A stretch of DNA of 7,555 bases from contig CAIJTL010001154.1 in the NCBI GenBank assembly GCA_903823545.1, positions 1-7,555 of the forward strand. Reading direction: 5' to 3'. Of this stretch, positions 6,057-7,555 are shown in pieces. The stretch comes from an uncultured Planctomycetaceae bacterium (GTDB lineage Bacteria > Planctomycetota > Planctomycetia > Planctomycetales > Planctomycetaceae). The notes under the pieces were generated by a model that was given only the letters and a program-made list of their open reading frames with translations, was not told the DNA's origin and made no database searches. How positions within the stretch are numbered: position 1 is the stretch's first letter; every line of letters begins with the position of its first letter. The translations under genes were made by a program, and so were the position numbers.

Positions 6057-6995
6057 TCAATGCTTGGCCAATGCCGAGCGGCACATCGAGAGCAGTCCGG
6101 CAAAGCGGATCAGGGAAAAGATCCCCAGGCCGATCAGTACCACTCCCAGCATTCCGCTTCCCATGCTGCCGACGTCGCGTGGAACAGCTCGTGCGGTGGC
6201 GAAACTCATGAGTACGAGCTGCATCAACCACAATGCGACGTTCGCGAATAACAGCCACAGAACGCTGGCGGCCCTGTCGGCGATGTCCTGCTGTTTCAGA
6301 AATTCTCCGAGTCCTTTCAGGAACGCGAGAAAGCAAATCAAACTTGCGACCGTCAACAGGTTGGCCATTACTGAGAGTCCCGGAGACTGGCCGCGCTGAA
6401 CAATTGAGATGAGGACTGCGAATCCATCGAACGCGAGAGAGAGCCAAACGCCGCCGTTACCGTGAATCTGCGACGGAGCCGACAGACAAAACAACTTGCC
6501 AATAATCATCAGCCCGGCAGCGACAACAATCCCCAATCCAAACAGGATCAACAGTGGCGCACCTTGGCCCGGCTGCTCAGCTTGAAACACCATTATCATC
6601 ACACAGAAGCCAACCGTCACGATCACGCCGATCAGCAGCCCGTAGTACATCCAAGTAATCCCCAGCGGGACGGACGAATTGTGAAGCGCCGATGCGTGTC
6701 GGCGGGGCACGCTCCTGGCCTTTTTGGACTGACGCGACTCCGACGATGCCTGCTTGGACTTTGCGGGCTTTCGACTTGATGTCGAAGTGCGATCTTTCGT
6801 CTTAGGAGTACTGAGTGCTTCAGAACCATTGTTCGATCGCGGAATAGCGTTCGAGTTATGTTCTGCTTCGACTGAGCTGAACTTGTCAGACATTCGGACC
6901 CACGATCCGCATTCGGGGCACTTCACACTTCGCCCCACAGAGTCATTCGTGACGCCGAACTCTCGACCGCATTCGCAAGTGACATCAATCGCCAT
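6057..6995 (-). CDS. Zinc-ribbon polytopic membrane protein
   Basis: The 312-residue product starts MAIDVTCECG at ATG 6995, preceded by a clear AGGAGAA ribosome binding site. Cysteines 7, 9, 26 and 29 form the CxC-x16-CPEC zinc ribbon shared with two other genes here. Residues 40-106 are a Ser/Lys/Arg-rich linker, likely disordered and cytoplasmic. About six membrane helices follow (near 116-136, 147-168, 182-200, 207-226, 245-268 and 281-304). The motif GKLFCLSAPSQIHG (166-179) just after helix 2 and the FLKGLGEFLKQQDIADRA loop (225-242) are features I recall from uncharacterised planctomycete membrane proteins. The family has no known function. No transporter or enzyme signature is visible. 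The gene follows the partial gene at 7122 after 126 bp and precedes the 4914-5972 gene by 84 bp. Confidence 0.92.
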   Translation of the reverse strand: MAIDVTCECGREFGVTNDSVGRSVKCPECGSWVRMSDKFSSVEAEHNSNAIPRSNNGSEALSTPKTKDRTSTSSRKPAKSKQASSESRQSKKARSVPRRHASALHNSSVPLGITWMYYGLLIGVIVTVGFCVMIMVFQAEQPGQGAPLLILFGLGIVVAAGLMIIGKLFCLSAPSQIHGNGGVWLSLAFDGFAVLISIVQRGQSPGLSVMANLLTVASLICFLAFLKGLGEFLKQQDIADRAASVLWLLFANVALWLMQLVLMSFATARAVPRDVGSMGSGMLGVVLIGLGIFSLIRFAGLLSMCRSALAKH

Positions 6996-7002
6996 CGTGA
7001 AG

Positions 7003-7009
7003 TTCTCCT
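7003..7009 (-). promoter_or_regulatory. Ribosome binding site of the 6057-6995 gene
   Basis: The minus-strand sequence AGGAGAA ends 7 to 9 nt before ATG 6995, depending on which bases pair. It is the best Shine-Dalgarno match in the window and fixes this start, and by analogy the MAI... starts of the other two zinc-ribbon genes. Confidence 0.75.
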
Positions 7010-7121
7010 AGTGTGTCTGCCGCCTGATCGAAGGGGGCGAAACTTGTTTTGTGACTCACCCAATGAGGGCTGGCTCCGGTCTGTTTTTGTGGAATTTCTT
7101 CTGCTCAACGGCTACTCAACG

Positions 7122-7555
7122 TCATTTGCTGTCGTGAGCAGACCTTGAAGTGTCGTTTGATGGAGATGAGTGGAGTTGAGCAAGACACTTACCATCTCGT
7201 CCCCATCGCCGAAGCACACGCAGGACGTAGTATCGCTGTCTTTCGGAAAGCAATTTGCCAATTTCAATCTCCGTTGGGCAATGCAGCACGATTGCGTAGA
7301 ACCGACTGTCTCCCACCTGACAAAGCTTGTTTTCAATTCTGGAGACCTGCGACCAATCGAATTGCTGGCGATCGCCAGTGTTGCCAACTCCCGTGAAGAC
7401 GGTGGCTTGATCTCCTTCAATCGTGATGACGAACACTCCCCACAACCGCAAGCTGGCTTGCCAATAACATCCGCAAGACACGGCAACTCCGAAGAAGGCG
7501 AAGCCCACCCATGCGAGCGTTAAGTCGGGAGTTTTTATCAGCGTCCAAAACATGG
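7122..7555 (-). CDS. Membrane protein with PH-like beta domain (probably 5' truncated by window edge)
   Basis: The frame is open from the window edge to a TGA at 7122-7124. An in-frame ATG at 7553 would give 143 residues, but only two bases lie upstream, so the true start cannot be judged. I favour a longer protein, because in related planctomycete proteins as I recall them this segment is the C-terminal part. Counting from that Met, a hydrophobic helix spans about 11-31. A beta-rich domain (about 41-118) follows: FVITIEGDQATVFTGVGNTG, FDWSQVSRIE, AIVLHCPTEIEIGKLLSERQ and a final helix RYYVLRVLRRW. This order (strands, F-W--V--I, strands, then LL-E-RRY--L--L) fits a bacterial PH-like fold of unknown ligand. 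A polar tail ends the protein. No zinc ribbon is visible in the part seen. Confidence 0.75.
   Translation of the reverse strand, partial: MFWTLIKTPDLTLAWVGFAFFGVAVSCGCYWQASLRLWGVFVITIEGDQATVFTGVGNTGDRQQFDWSQVSRIENKLCQVGDSRFYAIVLHCPTEIEIGKLLSERQRYYVLRVLRRWGRDGKCLAQLHSSPSNDTSRSAHDSK

Noticed and set aside
5878..6447. 189-codon minus-strand open frame overlapping two genes
   Set aside because: It covers the end of the six-helix gene and the start of the next zinc-ribbon gene in another frame. Both of those have clear domain structure, and this frame is Arg-rich without motifs.
2419..6995. Anti-phage defence or secretion system
   Set aside because: No nuclease, ATPase, NTPase, TIR, protease or secretion motif was seen in any product, so such a label would not be supported by the sequence.
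7112..7486. 124-codon minus-strand open frame
   Set aside because: It overlaps the PH-like gene in a different frame. The PH-like frame has a membrane helix and an ordered strand pattern, and this one does not.

Overview
The window looks like a planctomycete (Planctomycetota) chromosome. It carries a DUF1559 protein fused to WD40 repeats, several membrane proteins with a short N-terminal CxC...CxxC zinc ribbon, and intergenic GC-rich palindromes of a kind I recall from planctomycete genomes. This is judged from gene content, not from a database match. All seven convincing genes lie on the minus strand, so transcription runs from high to low coordinates. The longer plus-strand ORFs are antisense shadows.

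Layout in transcription order: (1) 7555-7122, C-terminal part of a membrane protein with a PH-like beta domain, probably cut by the window edge; (2) 6995-6057, zinc ribbon plus basic linker plus about six membrane helices; (3) 5972-4914, zinc ribbon plus acidic linker plus two helices plus a large soluble domain; (4) 4750-3992, DUF3592-type protein with four helices; (5) 4002-3373, zinc ribbon plus basic linker plus two helices plus a small beta-rich domain, overlapping gene 4 by 11 bp; (6) 3276-2419, a paralogue of gene 3 without the zinc ribbon; (7) 2322 to beyond position 1, an exported protein of DUF1559-like blocks, a TQP-rich linker and at least six WD40 blades.

The intergenic gaps are 84 to 163 bp and hold no further gene that I can support. 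Two contain palindromic, repeat-like DNA: a REP-like doublet at 4810-4886 and a pair of hairpins at 3305-3354.

Genes 1 to 6 read as a locally expanded set of modular inner-membrane proteins. One N-terminal zinc-ribbon cassette (MAI-x3-CxC-x16-CxxC) precedes three different membrane bodies, and one soluble domain occurs with and without the cassette. No enzyme active site, nucleic-acid-binding fold or known pathway is visible, so no biochemical function is assigned. Gene 7 has a signal peptide and probably acts outside the cytoplasm. Whether it is functionally linked to the others is unknown. No RNA gene, insertion sequence, CRISPR array or origin was seen.
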